Of a stretch of DNA of 64,000 bases, positions 21,701 through 29,855 are shown piece by piece. This DNA is from Sulfitobacter aestuariivivens (GTDB taxonomy: Bacteria > Pseudomonadota > Alphaproteobacteria > Rhodobacterales > Rhodobacteraceae), in NCBI RefSeq assembly GCF_014763045.1, contig NZ_JACTAG010000004.1, positions 1 through 64,000 of the forward strand. The letters are read 5' to 3'. The position numbers and the translations under genes were made by a program. Position 1 is the first letter of the stretch. Each line of letters opens with the position of its first letter. The notes beneath the pieces are model-generated. The model saw only the letters and a program-made list of their open reading frames with translations. It was not told the DNA's origin and did no database searches.

Positions 21701-23861
21701 TGGTGATCAGGCAATCATCGCCATCGAAAACGTGCGGCTTTTCAACGAAACACAGACAGCGTTGGTGCGCCAGACGGCCACGGCTGATATTCTGAAGGTG
21801 ATCAGCCAGTCCCCGACGGACACCACACCGGTGTTCGAGGCCATTGTACAGGCGGCAACACGGCTGGTGTCTTGTGATCTGGCAACGACAGCCTTGCTGC
21901 GCGATGATCGGTTGTACCAGATCGCCGTCGCCACCCCGAACGGGCTTGAGCGGGAAGTGAAGGATATATTCGTCCCGTTTGATCCGGCGAAAAATTTCCC
22001 CAGTCAGGCATTGGCCTCGAAAGAGCTGATGCATATCCCCGACTGGTCGGCGATCGATCTCCCCGAAAACGAACGCGCCATTCGAGACCGCATCGGTGTT
22101 CAATCGGGGTTGGTGCTTCCCCTCTTTCGCGGTGAGGAACGGTTTGGTGCGATCATATTCATTCGTAAGGTCCAGAAAGCCTTTAGCGACGCTGAAATAG
22201 AGATGGTCAAGACATTTGCGGATCAGGCAATTATAGCGATTGAGAACGTAAGGCTGTTCTTGCAGGCACAAGAGGCCCGCGAAGAGGCCGAAAAAGCCAA
22301 TGAGGCGAAAAGCGCGTTCCTTGCCACGATGAGCCACGAGATCCGCACACCCATGAATGCCGTCATCGGCATGAGCGGGTTGATGATGGATACCGATCTG
22401 GACGAAGAGCAACACGATTATGCACGCACCATCCGCGATAGCGGCGATGCCTTGCTGGGGATCATCAATGAAATCCTCGACTTCTCAAAAATCGAAGCCG
22501 GGCAGATGGATATCGAAGCGCATCCGTTTGATCTGCGCGAATGCATCGAAAGCGCGCTTGACCTGATCGGTGGGCGCGCTGCGGAAAAGCAGCTGGATCT
22601 GGCCTATTTCTATGACGACAGCGTGCCTGTGGGGATCAGTGCTGATTTGACCCGTATGCGGCAAATCCTGTTGAACCTGCTGTCGAATGCCGTGAAATTT
22701 ACCGATACCGGTGAGGTCGTTTTGACCGTTACTGCGGAACCGGCAAAACGAGGGCAGGTCAGTCTGAACTTTTCGGTTCGCGATACCGGTATTGGCCTTA
22801 CCGAAGAGGGCATGAGTCGTCTCTTCCAATCCTTCAGCCAGGCTGACAGTTCGACCACTCGCAAATATGGGGGGACGGGCCTGGGCCTTGCCATTTCCAA
22901 GCGTCTGGCAGAGCTGATGGGGGGTACGATGTGGGCGACAAGCGACGGTGCGGGCAAAGGGTCGACTTTCCATTTCACCATCCTTGCCAAATCCGCAAAA
23001 CTTCCCGAGGCCAAGTCGCGCAGTCTGGTTGGCGCGCAAGCTGAGCTTCAGGGTAAGCGGCTGCTGGTGGTGGATGACAATGTCACCAACCTAAAGATCC
23101 TGTCTTTGCAGACCCAGAAATGGGGCACTCGTACAGAGACGTTCGATAACCCGGTTGAGGCCCTCAAAGTCGTTGAGAAAGATGGCGGATATGATCTTGC
23201 AATTCTCGACATGCACATGCCGGAAATGGATGGCATTGCGCTTGCCAAAGGGATCCTGAAACATCACCCAAAGCTGCCGCTGGTGCTTTTCAGTTCGCTT
23301 GGCCTGCGCGATCTGGAAACGGAGCAGGAGCTCTTTGCTGCATATCTTGCGAAACCACTGCGCCAGTCACAGCTGTTCGATACGCTCGTGACGCTGTTGA
23401 ACAATGTCACACCGATCAAGGCGACTGCTGAGCGATCCAAAAAACCTCAGACGGATCCGGAGATGGCGCAACGGCACCCGCTGCGCATCTTGTTGGCGGA
23501 GGACAACCTCGTGAACCAGAAGCTTGCCACACGGTTGCTGGAGCAGATGGGCTATCGCACAGATCTTGCCAGCAATGGCGTCGAAGCGCTGGAAAGCGTG
23601 GCGCGTCAGACTTACGATGTTGTGCTCATGGATGTGCAGATGCCGGAAATGGATGGGCTTGAGGCCTCGCGCCAGATCAACAAGGCGTATCCCGACGGCG
23701 TGCGCCCCCGGATCGTCGCGATGACAGCGAACGCCATGCAGGGCGACCGCGAAATGTGTCTTGAGGCGGGCATGGATGACTACATCGCCAAACCAATCCG
23801 AGTAGAGCGCCTGATTGAGGCGCTTCTTCAGGTGCCACCCAACCGAAAGGAACAATCGTGA
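12714..23861 (+). CDS. Giant 18-GAF hybrid sensor histidine kinase
   Basis: Predicted 3715-residue soluble protein with no signal peptide or membrane segment. Eighteen tandem GAF domains of about 176 residues fill roughly residues 15-3190. Each ends in a variant of [15 protein letters not shown] and is joined to the next by a helical linker ending [13 protein letters not shown]. The kinase core follows: HisKA with phospho-acceptor His3208 (SHEIRTPMN), then HATPase with N box [18 protein letters not shown] and [13 protein letters not shown]. Two receivers complete it, with phospho-Asp at 3499 ([10 protein letters not shown]) and 3640 ([10 protein letters not shown]). The GTG at 12714 has AAGGGA nine bases upstream; the frame also allows a TTG at 12675 (13 more residues) without a clear ribosome site. 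The downstream Hpt and receiver-cyclase genes overlap, giving a full phosphorelay. Ligands are unknown. Confidence 0.93.
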   Translation: MKTAKPKLSDADLQAQLAAVSEVMQIISTSRHDQGPVFDTILKNAQKLCNAPMSGLILATPQDTAQTLAAHKGLSAKAVKLYETGQMKVDPQLSYAARCIVEGRLIALDDMAQSDLYKAESPIVRSMVNETGIRSILFVPLIKDGAAIGLITLFRKQVDPFLDREIALVEAFAAQAVVAVENTQQFREVQTRLEREAATSEILSVISQNRDDDMRVFDVVLEQASAVCGADQAALVLVTPSGTHGRLMANRGHHQTSFEAGSEWPLDAPLSACVAITTNSAVVIDDYADTELYRNGDPTVVKMVDEEGIRARLSVPMTLNGQPVGAILLSRRAPRPFTDTDIGLVEGFAKHAVIAIENTRQFTETQDALGRQTATADILRVISSTPDRLEPVFEAVVRNAAEIGKASYCMLLQIDGDQSLYRAGYGIADTELDMADARAPIALQENTIAGQVALSGEVFHLEDATDPWYHDHEMTTRLGIGRAMGVPIRVGKRVWGVISMSWPQGYILPPADIAVIQTFADQAAIAIENVRQFRELQSRLDRETATREILSVISQARDNYQPVFDSILENASQLCNAPLAFLSLANEARSHVTIPANRGARSEFGDVLNGFKEPMTRSELVAVRPILDGKIIRQDDIADDPVYTEDRDQRRVQMVEIEGARSVLAVPLIKNDIGIGVIVLYRREVSPFSDDDVDLIRTFSAQAVIAIENVRQFQEVQSRLARETATGHILSAISQSRDDEQPIFDRILSSATKLCDSDSASLMLVNEAGTHNELKARSGTVFETPIKTDSWSLDSGHAHSEAARTGKVVHEQDLRESDLYRHGDPTRRMLVDEAGLRTALAVPMMSNGKPIGVIVLHRIEVARAFSDNDISLVESFAAQAVIAIESARQFRALQNRLQREAATRQVLHSISQSREDEQPVFDLIVKLAKDLCGANFAGLALGRAGDTYQKLVASQDLPAEIVQLWDEGKYTMEPGNSLAGDAILSGEINRVEDMAAVRYYAEGDERYRLIVDDNSVRSNLFVPLLVEGKGIGCLMLGRSEVSPYTEDQVTLVETFAAQAVIAIENVSQFREVQERLERETASRDVLMAISQSRDDENPVFQTIVKNAARLCNATRCGLHIFDKDEGRVSFVAMWGEVSDEIKPGQFSYDVNDPSHTARSIREAARIHIPDLAQDALYLSGDPFQRKLVDEVGYKTLLSVPLVQGDNVYGVIAVWRTEAKAFSHDEITLVETFAAQAVIAIENVRQFREVQARTEEVEESLTYQTATTDVLDVISRSPNEVQPVLDVILEVASRICDPQTAYATLLDPHDGTYRVAATHRMSKQFRNRLNKIKFTEETGTCTGRTALLRRTVYIEDTEADPDFEMTDTARQGKFRSALGVPLLKDGKAVGVITLGHAQPGAFEPKQIALLETFASQAVIALGNAQLFDEVQARTAEVEEALEYQTATSEVLDVISRSPNELMPVLDAILTVAARICDPQYAYVAMLKPDDGCFHVATTINVDDEFLAHLQANPMKPGQATCTARTALQGQTVYIADASSDKNKQMRDIARLGEFQSVVGVPLVKDGITVGVISLAHGQTDAFSARQIKLVETFAAQAVIAISNARLFDEVQQRTAEVEEALVREQASAEILQVINEAVSDLQPVFDLIVHKSVELCGAHFCVMDRFDDAGYHFCAQYGCEPNLLDQLLESYPVTEPAGHVSTKIIESGTTVQIADAQDGEQYFSPELAKRVGFRRLLGVPIKVGGRVWGGISMAWPDTKPPEPAHIELVQNFANQASIAIENARLMSETEARTAEVEEALEQQKASADILSAISQSVEDAQPVFEAILKSCRTLFQGEELMAFLVEEDEMLHVEAYLGEGGDVVTGGFPAHVDHAPAGMAVRACKVVHFADVLNNADAPASLKRIAEAATNFSVAFVPMIWEAEAIGVISVARADRPFRDKELGILQGFADQAVIAIQNARLFRETNETLQRQTATAEVLEVISNSVEDTKPVFTKILDSCERLIPCSDLGIVTIEADGLAHLGEVRGVFGTQQGREFKPMPAERTMISPTLRTKKTVYYRDGLNDAQVDPVIRRMTEKNGNMATVIAPMIWKGEVAGIITLGRPHSKGKLASFSQQEIGLLETFADQAVIAIQNARLFDETQTALVRQTASADILRVVSESQADLDPVFDAILSRAANLCDAPMASLYIVNEERTHAVMEAYRGDALASWATGKTRWEMKKGVAVADAILDRVPVHIHDLKDTDTYRKGGPVRRAAVDEEGVRTFLAIPLIHKGVGIGDLVLFKREVQPFSPEDIGLLENFADQAVIAIQNARLFNETQTALVRQTATADILRVVSETQSDLGPVFDAILSRAADLCEAPMASLNIVNEDRTQADLVAHYGDELDVLVVGKTKWDMTPGLSIADSILDKAAVHIHDLKDTDNYRAGNEVRRNAVDNEGIRTFLAIPLIHKGAGIGNIALYKREVKPFTAEDIALLESFADQAVIAIQNARLFNNTQTALARQTASADVLRVISQSPTDTKPVFDEIVRLAVNLISCDLAMSYQSDGTELWQTALATADGVLSKGEAKHIAVDPSDNLPSVAITTGEAVHLPDWSTAELPTREEEDRRVSGFSSSLVLPLIKGKQPIGGLALIRKAQRAFTADEIALAESFADQAVIAIENVRLFHETETALVRQTASADILRVISGAQEDAQPVFMAIAEAGLGLLDCDIATVMMRDGDHFVPQAGRMREKGPLLSLDPTPVPIDPAMNYPSRVFSSGEMVHIPDFSTADLPKHEIDTVPKFGMKSAIFLPMLRDGYCVGVLVFTRNKVARAFSPEDIELAHSFCDQAVIAIENARLFNETQASLSRQTASANILRVISKSPTDVTPVFEEIVTSAIGLVSCDRAVMLRVDDTSLWQAAVADAGGLKKDFSTTRHPLDAMDNLPARVLAAKQTQHIPDWSKADLPEKDKEIQKESGYQSSLIVPLMRGTDCLGMLSLIRTAQRAFSDDEIAIAESFGDQAIIAIENVRLFNETQTALVRQTATADILKVISQSPTDTTPVFEAIVQAATRLVSCDLATTALLRDDRLYQIAVATPNGLEREVKDIFVPFDPAKNFPSQALASKELMHIPDWSAIDLPENERAIRDRIGVQSGLVLPLFRGEERFGAIIFIRKVQKAFSDAEIEMVKTFADQAIIAIENVRLFLQAQEAREEAEKANEAKSAFLATMSHEIRTPMNAVIGMSGLMMDTDLDEEQHDYARTIRDSGDALLGIINEILDFSKIEAGQMDIEAHPFDLRECIESALDLIGGRAAEKQLDLAYFYDDSVPVGISADLTRMRQILLNLLSNAVKFTDTGEVVLTVTAEPAKRGQVSLNFSVRDTGIGLTEEGMSRLFQSFSQADSSTTRKYGGTGLGLAISKRLAELMGGTMWATSDGAGKGSTFHFTILAKSAKLPEAKSRSLVGAQAELQGKRLLVVDDNVTNLKILSLQTQKWGTRTETFDNPVEALKVVEKDGGYDLAILDMHMPEMDGIALAKGILKHHPKLPLVLFSSLGLRDLETEQELFAAYLAKPLRQSQLFDTLVTLLNNVTPIKATAERSKKPQTDPEMAQRHPLRILLAEDNLVNQKLATRLLEQMGYRTDLASNGVEALESVARQTYDVVLMDVQMPEMDGLEASRQINKAYPDGVRPRIVAMTANAMQGDREMCLEAGMDDYIAKPIRVERLIEALLQVPPNRKEQS
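12770..22260 (+). repeat. Coding array of 18 GAF-domain repeats
   Basis: In-frame tandem repeat with a period near 529 bp. Repeat ends, marked by the AVIAI(E/Q)N helix, fall near 13260, 13790, 14300, 14840, 15370, 15910, 16440, 16980, 17520, 18060, 18600, 19120, 19660, 20190, 20700, 21220, 21735 and 22250. Units 1-6 share an ENVRQF-type end. Units 7-9 are followed by a longer linker containing EVEE (also after unit 10). Units 11-18 share a FADQAVIAI(Q/E)NxRLF end. Units 12 and 13 look like a recent duplication, with near-identical IHDLKDTD and [11 protein letters not shown] segments. Confidence 0.9.
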
Positions 23862-24193
23862 CTGAACCGATCATTGACCCATCGGTCTGTGCAGAGCTTT
23901 CGGATGCCATGGGAAGCGATTTTGCAGCGGAATTGATCGAGACGTTCCTGAACGATGCGCCGAACATGATTGCGGACCTCAAAAAGGCAGCTGCAGAAGG
24001 TGACGCGGACGGATACCGCCGCGCGGCCCATTCGATCAAGTCGAATGCTGACACCTTCGGGGCTGTTCAGCTTGCGGCCATGGCGCGCAGCATGGAGTTG
24101 GGTGGCTTGCCAGATGCAGACGCTCCGATACCGGCACTTGAGGCAACGTATGCCGCAAGTGCTGAGGCGCTGAAGGGCTTGATGGATGAGTGA
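23858..24193 (+). CDS. Histidine phosphotransfer (Hpt) protein
   Basis: Predicted 111-residue single-domain Hpt protein. The phospho-acceptor His lies in [14 protein letters not shown], the standard HPt signature. It would accept phosphate from the receiver domains of the giant kinase and pass it to the receiver of the next gene. The GTG start overlaps the kinase stop codon by four bases and has AAAGG seven bases upstream, so it is translationally coupled. Its 3' end overlaps the cyclase gene by eight bases. Confidence 0.9.
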   Translation: MTEPIIDPSVCAELSDAMGSDFAAELIETFLNDAPNMIADLKKAAAEGDADGYRRAAHSIKSNADTFGAVQLAAMARSMELGGLPDADAPIPALEATYAASAEALKGLMDE

Positions 24194-25211
24194 CTCCAAT
24201 GGAAATCTGCTGATTGTGGATGACAACAAGGTCAACCGATTGCTGCTGTCCCGGGGTGTGGAATTGCTGGGCCATCGGGCCGCGGTTGCGGAAAACGGCA
24301 AGATCGCAATGGAGATGCTTCGGGCCGGGGCTTATGATTTGCTGCTGCTCGATATCGAGATGCCCGAAATGGACGGATTTGAGGTTCTCGAGGCGCTCAA
24401 GAACGACGCTGATCTGCGCGATATCCCCGTGATCGTCACGTCGTCGGTTGAGGGGCTCGACAACATTGTGCGGTGTATCGAACTTGGTGCGGACGACTAT
24501 ATTCCAAAGCCCGTGAACAAAGTGCTTTTGAAGGCGCGGGTGCATTCCTGCCTTGAAAAGAAGCGTTTGCACGACGAACAGAAGCGGCTGCTGAGGCGCT
24601 TTACAACTGTCGAGGTGGCGCGAGATCTGCAGGATTCTGGTTTCGCCATAGGTGGGCGCCGTATCACGGCGTCAGTGCTCTTTTGTGATATTCGCGACTT
24701 TACCTCGATTTCCGAGAACATGACCCCGGAAGCTACGATTGAGCTGCTGAACACTTACTACACGTTGATGTTCGAGGCAGTGACCAGCCATGGTGGCATC
24801 GTCAGCCTGATGGTTGGCGATGGGTTGATGGCGCTTTTCGGGGCGCCCCAGCCGATTGAAAACTCAGCGCAAAGTGCCATTCTGGCCGCGCATGAGATGC
24901 TCAACATGACGGCCATGTTGAACGAAGAACGTGCTGTGATGGAAGAACCCGAACTGAAGGTGGGTTTCGGGATTGCCACGGGGAAAGTTGTGGCTGGATA
25001 TGCCGGCACTGATGACCGGGCGACCTACACCTGCGTCGGAAAGACAGTAAATCTGGCGGCCCGGCTTGAGGCGCATACAAAGGTTGCCGGGCATCCCATA
25101 CTCTTTGATCAAGAGACGATGGAAGGGCTGTTGGATCCGGATGGGTGCACACCGATCCCACCGGTGCAGTTCAAAGGTTTTTCGGAGAAGCTGCAGGTTT
25201 TCGGGATGTAA
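24186..25211 (+). CDS. Response regulator with class III adenylate/guanylate cyclase domain
   Basis: Predicted 341-residue cytoplasmic protein. The N-terminal receiver (about residues 5-120) has the acidic start VDDNKVN, the phospho-Asp in LLLDIEMPEMDG and the conserved Lys in YIPKPVN. A helical linker leads to a class III cyclase domain (about residues 160-340). Metal-binding Asp residues are in FCDIRDFTSIS and GDGLMALFG. The transition-state Asn and Arg are in VGKTVNLAARLE. A Thr in TYTCVG at the purine-selecting position is more usual for adenylate than guanylate cyclase, which is inference. It is the likely output of the GAF kinase relay, turning the signal into cyclic nucleotide. Confidence 0.9.
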   Translation: MSDSNGNLLIVDDNKVNRLLLSRGVELLGHRAAVAENGKIAMEMLRAGAYDLLLLDIEMPEMDGFEVLEALKNDADLRDIPVIVTSSVEGLDNIVRCIELGADDYIPKPVNKVLLKARVHSCLEKKRLHDEQKRLLRRFTTVEVARDLQDSGFAIGGRRITASVLFCDIRDFTSISENMTPEATIELLNTYYTLMFEAVTSHGGIVSLMVGDGLMALFGAPQPIENSAQSAILAAHEMLNMTAMLNEERAVMEEPELKVGFGIATGKVVAGYAGTDDRATYTCVGKTVNLAARLEAHTKVAGHPILFDQETMEGLLDPDGCTPIPPVQFKGFSEKLQVFGM

Positions 25212-25248
25212 GATCCGGTTCGCAGTGGTGGCGCTTTTGCGCCGGCGG

Positions 25249-26613
25249 TCAGGCGGATCCGCGCGTGCTGTCGACGGCGCGTATCGCGTCCTCAAGAATG
25301 TCGAACATCCGATCGATCTGGTTTGACGTGATGACCAGAGGGGGGGACATCACGCACATATTGATCATGGGGCGCAGGATCAGACCGCGTTCCTGGCATG
25401 CGGCATCGATCCTTGCCCCTAATTCGTAGTCTCGTTCAAGATCACTATCGCGTTTCTTGTCATAGGCGCATTGGATGCACCCCATCAGCCCCATCCCGCG
25501 CGCATCAACGACAAGTGGCAGGTCCGCCAAACCCTGCAGGCGATCCTGAAAGTGAGGAATGATGGTGCGCACATGCTCAAGGATGCCTTCCTTTTCGATG
25601 ATCCGCATGCTGGCAAGCCCAGCCGCTGCGCTGACAGGATGGCCTGAATAGGTGAACCCGTTTGAAAACACAGCACCGTTGCCATGCTGTCCGGACACAT
25701 CCGCAATCAGACGTTCGGAAAAGATCGCCGCGCCCATGGGCGCATATCCCGAGGTGAGGCCCTTGGCGCAGGTGATGATATCTGGCTGGATATCAAAGAC
25801 CTCCTTTGATGCGAACCAGTGACCCATCCGGCCAAAGGCGGTCACGACCTCATCCGAGATGTAGAGCACGTCGTGCTTGTGGCAGATATCGATGCAGCGC
25901 TTTTGATATCCTGCGGGAGGTACGATCACACCGCCAGAGGCAAGCACCGGCTCAGCGATGTAGGCCGCGACATTTTCCGGGCCCAGTTCAAGGATCGCGC
26001 TTTCAAGATCGGCAACTTTTTCTTCTAGAAATGCATCGATGCTTTGGTCAGCTCGGCGCATCAGAGGGTTAACATTCGGCAGGAAGTGGGCGATGTTTGT
26101 CAGCTTGTCCAACCAAAGAGGGTCCCTTTCCTTGGCACTGACAGCTGCCGACAGGTAGGTGCTGCCGTGGTAGGCTTTCTCTCTTGAGATGATCTTTTTC
26201 TTGTTGCGCTGCCCCAGCATATTGTTGCGGAAATGAACAAACCGGATTGCAGTATCCACCGCCGTTGACCCTCCGGTCGTGAAAAACACGTGGTTCAGAT
26301 CACCTGGGGTGCGCTTTGCGATTTCCCGGGCGAATTCCGATGCAACCGAGTTGGTGTTGTTGAACGGAGAGAAATACGCAAGCTTGCGCGCCTGTTCGGC
26401 CATCGCATCAGCAATCTCATCCCGGCCATATCCGACCTGAACGCACCACATACCTGCCGGTCCATCGATCAGCCGGTCACCCTTGTCGTTCGTGACATAG
26501 ACCCCATCGCTTGCCTCTACAAAGGTCCGGTCATTATTTCCAAGGCTATCCATGCCTTCCCAGGGATGCATGAAATGATCGTTGTCCCAGTTCTTTGCTG
26601 CGGTATTGTCCAT
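25249..26613 (-). CDS. Class III PLP aminotransferase
   Basis: Predicted 454-residue cytoplasmic aminotransferase of the omega-amino-acid/putrescine-pyruvate type. It shows the TTGGSTAVDTAIRF cofactor-phosphate region, AYHG, the Asp of ISDEVVTAFGRMG that contacts the PLP pyridine nitrogen, and the Schiff-base Lys284 in TCAKGLTSGY. It resembles enzymes using putrescine, taurine or beta-alanine with pyruvate as acceptor. It is the last gene of a leftward operon behind the amine oxidase (11-bp gap), so it probably removes a primary amino group from a product of the Rieske and flavin steps. Substrate assignment is inference. Confidence 0.88.
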   Translation of the reverse strand: MDNTAAKNWDNDHFMHPWEGMDSLGNNDRTFVEASDGVYVTNDKGDRLIDGPAGMWCVQVGYGRDEIADAMAEQARKLAYFSPFNNTNSVASEFAREIAKRTPGDLNHVFFTTGGSTAVDTAIRFVHFRNNMLGQRNKKKIISREKAYHGSTYLSAAVSAKERDPLWLDKLTNIAHFLPNVNPLMRRADQSIDAFLEEKVADLESAILELGPENVAAYIAEPVLASGGVIVPPAGYQKRCIDICHKHDVLYISDEVVTAFGRMGHWFASKEVFDIQPDIITCAKGLTSGYAPMGAAIFSERLIADVSGQHGNGAVFSNGFTYSGHPVSAAAGLASMRIIEKEGILEHVRTIIPHFQDRLQGLADLPLVVDARGMGLMGCIQCAYDKKRDSDLERDYELGARIDAACQERGLILRPMINMCVMSPPLVITSNQIDRMFDILEDAIRAVDSTRGSA

Positions 26614-26624
26614 TTGATACTCCG

Positions 26625-27896
26625 TTAGCCGGCTTGACGAGAAGGCGCGGGTGCGTGCAAGGCGAGGACCTGTTCGGCAGACCGTCGGCCGCTTAGCCAG
26701 GCACCATGCACAGTTGCATAGGTGTGGGTCATTGTCGCCTCTCCCGCAAAAAAGAGACGATCCGCAATCGGTTCTGCCAATACGCGACGCGCATCAGAAC
26801 CGCCGGGTTTGGCATAGCTGTAAGCCCCTTGAATGAAAGGGTCGAGGCGCCAGGCGGTCTCTTGGGTGGCGCGAATGTTTTGCGTTATGGTGCTGCCAAA
26901 GTGGGCTTGCAGAGCCTCCAGGCACAAGTCCGTGGTCGCACCGGGTCCGTTTGCTTCCAGGGCATCGGCACACCGTCCGGCGACGAACCCGACAGATAGG
27001 GACGATCCGTACAGACCGAACAATACAGAGCAATAGGCGTCGCCACCCTTGTGATAATCAGCCATTTGTCCTTCTGTCATTTCGGTCCAGTCGCGATCAA
27101 ATTCGATGGCGATCTTATTCATCCCGCCCATGGGGAGCATGCCAATGGCATCCCGTTTCCGGGCGGGCAGTGCGGGAATAAATTGGATCGAGCCTGATGC
27201 AAGGACCCCGGTCGACACGGTCAGGATCAGGTGCGCAGCTTCAAGAACGCCGTCCGGCGTTGTCACCCTGACCCCTGAGCCTGTGGTGTCGATTTTGTGC
27301 ACCGGGCAATTCGTTCTGACAGGAACATCCCCGTGCAGGTCCTTGATGAACGCGCCCAATCCACCACCGACAAGCCAGTCGCCGTCGTGGTGATCATAAT
27401 TCCTGACGTCTCGCGCCGATGTGGTATCTGCGTTCCCGGCCAGCATCTGGGGGATATAGTGGACCGCCGTTTCTGACCATCGCCCGTCTGGCAGGCAGGC
27501 GCGCGTTGTGGTGTCTGGCTCGACCGCGCCCGCATCGTTGATGGCTTGCCACATGCGGTCTTGATAGGCACCAAAGTCTTCTATCTCTTCGGGGGTCAGG
27601 TTCTTATCCTTGATCCGCACCCGGGACCAGCGCCAGTGTTTTTTGTGAAGCCGGGCGTCGGTGCGCTCTGCCACCCGCGCCAAAGGGTTCGCTGGCGCGG
27701 CATGCAGCCAGGATGCGCCCTTGTCGAACGGCACCGAAAAGGGCGCGCTGTCCGTGACGCAGCGCCCGCCGATGTGTTTGGCCGCTTCAAGCACAACCAC
27801 CTGAAGCCCGGCCTCACGCAAGACCGCACCCGCCGCCAAACCGGCAACGCCGGCTCCGACGACGATCACATCGGGGTTCGCACGGAGGGGCGTCAT
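26625..27896 (-). CDS. FAD-dependent amine oxidase
   Basis: Predicted 423-residue flavin amine oxidase (MAO/polyamine oxidase-like). The N-terminal dinucleotide fold is seen as VIVVGAGVAGLAAG with VVLEAAKHIGGRC. The C-terminal FAD contact is LFFAGEATMTHTYATVHGAWLSGRRSA. It oxidises an amine carbon-nitrogen bond, giving an imine or aldehyde. The ATG at 27896 overlaps the stop of the upstream 86-residue gene by four bases, so it was preferred over a start 30 bases earlier. It sits between a Rieske oxygenase and an aminotransferase, consistent with stepwise breakdown of an N-substituted amine. Confidence 0.85.
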   Translation of the reverse strand: MTPLRANPDVIVVGAGVAGLAAGAVLREAGLQVVVLEAAKHIGGRCVTDSAPFSVPFDKGASWLHAAPANPLARVAERTDARLHKKHWRWSRVRIKDKNLTPEEIEDFGAYQDRMWQAINDAGAVEPDTTTRACLPDGRWSETAVHYIPQMLAGNADTTSARDVRNYDHHDGDWLVGGGLGAFIKDLHGDVPVRTNCPVHKIDTTGSGVRVTTPDGVLEAAHLILTVSTGVLASGSIQFIPALPARKRDAIGMLPMGGMNKIAIEFDRDWTEMTEGQMADYHKGGDAYCSVLFGLYGSSLSVGFVAGRCADALEANGPGATTDLCLEALQAHFGSTITQNIRATQETAWRLDPFIQGAYSYAKPGGSDARRVLAEPIADRLFFAGEATMTHTYATVHGAWLSGRRSAEQVLALHAPAPSRQAG

Positions 27897-28153
27897 GATG
27901 TGGGCTCTTGCTGATTGGGCAAGCAAACCGCCGGCACTGTGATTTCTTCGTACCGGGCCAGATCTATCGGGTCTTCAAGATCGAATTTGCTGCAGCGGCG
28001 GTAAATCTCAAGCATTTCGGCGCAGATCAGGCCGTTGTTGTAACACTGCATCGCAGCCGCATATCGCGCCGCACCGGACCCATTTTTGCCGACAGGCATG
28101 TGCAAAAAGGCCGTCGGATCATCGTGATCAATGGGTGGTGGCGCAGCCATCAT
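27893..28153 (-). CDS. Small conserved-context protein, unknown
   Basis: Predicted 86-residue soluble protein that I do not recognise. It has no signal peptide or membrane segment, and carries a central helix-rich stretch (GAARYAAAMQCYNNGLICAEML) and an acidic C-terminal part. Support for being real comes from context: its ATG overlaps the Rieske stop codon by four bases, and its own stop overlaps the amine oxidase ATG by four bases. This double coupling is typical of a functional operon member. It could be an accessory subunit of the Rieske oxygenase or the amine oxidase; this is speculation. Confidence 0.6.
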   Translation of the reverse strand: MMAAPPPIDHDDPTAFLHMPVGKNGSGAARYAAAMQCYNNGLICAEMLEIYRRCSKFDLEDPIDLARYEEITVPAVCLPNQQEPTS

Positions 28154-29346
28154 GTGCGCTGCATGGACGCGTTCAAGGCGGCAAGGTCTGCCTGTTCCGG
28201 GGCATCCTCAAGAGTGTAGACAGGCAGCACCTTTCGCAGATGGTTGTGATGTGTGCGCACGCCGTACTCAAGATCGGACAGATAGAAACCCTCGAAAGAC
28301 TTTGACGCCATGGATTCGTTTGACCAAATGGTCAGTTGAATATCCTCGTCCACAGTTTCGCGGTCGATGCGGGCCGTCAGGTAGCGTGCCGCGCGTTGCT
28401 GGCGATCCTCGTCGCGGTTGCGGTACGTCGCGCTTCGGATTGTCGAGCGCCCCACTGTCACCGGAAATTCCTGATAGAACAAAACGGTCTCCGGTGTCAT
28501 GGCAATCACGGAGTTGGGGAAGATCCCAAAATAGAGCCATTTTTGATGCAGATCTTCCGGAAGATGTTCCTGAGGGCGGCTCAACTTTTTGTAGTTGCGG
28601 ACGGCCCAACGACGCCCTTTTGACGGGCTGAATTGCCCCACAGTACGCGACACGCCGTCTACGTATGGTTCGTCTTGATAGGATGATCCATAAAGGTCCT
28701 GCAGTGCAGGGTGCGCCATGGCGACGTGATATCCTTCGTTGTCTACATCACGGACCGACTTCCAATTGACCGGTGTTTCCTCGGTCCAGATGCCGTCAGT
28801 GGGGACGTGGCTCGCCATGCGATAGGCGGTCGCCTCGGCCTCGAACGGGGCGAGCATCTCAGCCACGCTGGGTTGCGGCCCCGGTCTGAACCGCAGGAAG
28901 ATGAAGCCATTCCATACCTCCATCTCAACGGGGCGCAGGCCGAAAACATCCTTGTCGAGGGATGGAAAAGACTCCGGCCGTGCGGGCCCTCGCAGGCTTC
29001 CATCCAGATTGTAGACCCATCCGTGAAAGGGGCAGATCAGCGCGTTGGGGCAGGTCCCGCTTTCTTTTGTGACCAGGCGAGATCCGCGATGGCGGCAGAT
29101 ATTGTGAAACGCGCGCAATTCACCACTGGCATCCCGCAGGACCAGCGCGCGTTCTTCGCAAAGGTCAAAGGACACAAACGATCCCGCATTGGGGAGGTCA
29201 GAAACATGGCAGGCGATCTGCCAATGTGTTTTGAACAGTTCTTCTTTCTCAAGGTCCAGAAGAGCATCGCTGTGATAGCACCAGCCCGGCAATCCCCTGC
29301 GATCCCAGTCGGCCGGGATAGAGACGTCTCTTGTTTTAATGTCCAT
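28150..29346 (-). CDS. Rieske non-haem iron oxygenase, alpha subunit
   Basis: Predicted 398-residue oxygenase. The N-terminal Rieske 2Fe-2S domain shows CRHRGSRL and CPFHGW, the Cys-x-His / Cys-x2-His ligand pairs. The C-terminal catalytic domain shows DNEGYHVAMAH, whose two His bind the mononuclear iron and whose Asp bridges to the Rieske centre. The overall type is that of choline monooxygenase, carnitine oxygenase and stachydrine demethylase, which act on quaternary ammonium compounds. It is the first gene of the leftward operon, divergent from an amine ABC transporter. A dedicated reductase is not seen in the window. A substrate with a quaternary or N-methyl nitrogen is inferred. Confidence 0.87.
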   Translation of the reverse strand: MDIKTRDVSIPADWDRRGLPGWCYHSDALLDLEKEELFKTHWQIACHVSDLPNAGSFVSFDLCEERALVLRDASGELRAFHNICRHRGSRLVTKESGTCPNALICPFHGWVYNLDGSLRGPARPESFPSLDKDVFGLRPVEMEVWNGFIFLRFRPGPQPSVAEMLAPFEAEATAYRMASHVPTDGIWTEETPVNWKSVRDVDNEGYHVAMAHPALQDLYGSSYQDEPYVDGVSRTVGQFSPSKGRRWAVRNYKKLSRPQEHLPEDLHQKWLYFGIFPNSVIAMTPETVLFYQEFPVTVGRSTIRSATYRNRDEDRQQRAARYLTARIDRETVDEDIQLTIWSNESMASKSFEGFYLSDLEYGVRTHHNHLRKVLPVYTLEDAPEQADLAALNASMQRT

Positions 29347-29511
29347 GGTCAGATCCGAAATGAATGGTCAACTGTCAGAATGCGCGCAAGCCCCATAAGC
29401 GATCTGCGTGCCGATGTGAGAAACATGCAGGAACGACTTGCCGTGTTCGCAGCATATATACCTGACAAAGATATGATCAGAAGATGCCCTGTACCGTCAA
29501 GAGGTTCTGAT

Positions 29512-29528
29512 TGAACGACCAGTCAGAA
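29512..29528 (+). promoter_or_regulatory. Candidate TetR-family operator, copy 1
   Basis: Sequence TGAACGACCAGTCAGAA. It matches the copy at 29676-29692 (other strand) at 15 of 17 positions. It lies about 165 bp before the Rieske start codon. The TetR/BetI-like regulator encoded at the end of the transporter operon is the natural candidate to bind it. Confidence 0.55.
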
Positions 29529-29675
29529 GGCTCTTGAAATGCATCTGTGAAACCACACAAAAACAGCGCTTTAGTCGATTCAACAGATTGGAGCGCCCGA
29601 GATTTACGCGCTCTTTGTTAAGCGGCGCATAGATCGTCGGTAGTTCTTGACTCATGCGATGGTGTCGCCTTACCG

Positions 29676-29692
29676 TTCTGACTGACCGTTCA
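29676..29692 (-). promoter_or_regulatory. Candidate TetR-family operator, copy 2
   Basis: On the minus strand it reads TGAACGGTCAGTCAGAA. It contains CTGACCGTTCAG, a 12-bp near-palindrome (10 of 12 positions symmetric), as expected for a homodimeric TetR-type regulator. It lies about 165 bp upstream of the solute-binding protein start codon, mirroring the distance of copy 1 from the Rieske start. Confidence 0.6.
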
Positions 29693-29855
29693 GAATGTCA
29701 ATAATGGGGTGCGGGCATGGTCATCCGCAGGATCGGGGAAGAAAGCTTTTGGTGGGTGCCGCTGGTACAAATCGAAATGCGTCGCGTCCATTGCGGGCTA
29801 TTGGCCCGAAATACTCCCAAATAAAAGTATCACCATCAGGAAGAGGAAATACATC

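Larger units (their letters stand above)
29347..29855. other. Divergent regulatory region, no gene
   Basis: 509 bp between the Rieske operon (left) and the ABC transporter operon (right). No convincing protein or RNA gene was seen. It holds two copies of a 17-bp sequence in opposite orientation, about 150 bp apart, each partly palindromic. This is the arrangement expected for a shared control region with one operator near each promoter. Confidence 0.7.

Noticed and set aside
12770..22260. Tandem repeat as CRISPR or satellite DNA
   Set aside because: The period of about 529 bp stays in frame and encodes GAF domains; there are no short direct repeats with unique spacers.
25230..25243. GGCGC-TTTT-GCGCC hairpin between the cyclase and aminotransferase genes
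   Set aside because: Only a 5-bp stem with no T-tract; too weak to call as a terminator, although the convergent position would suit one.
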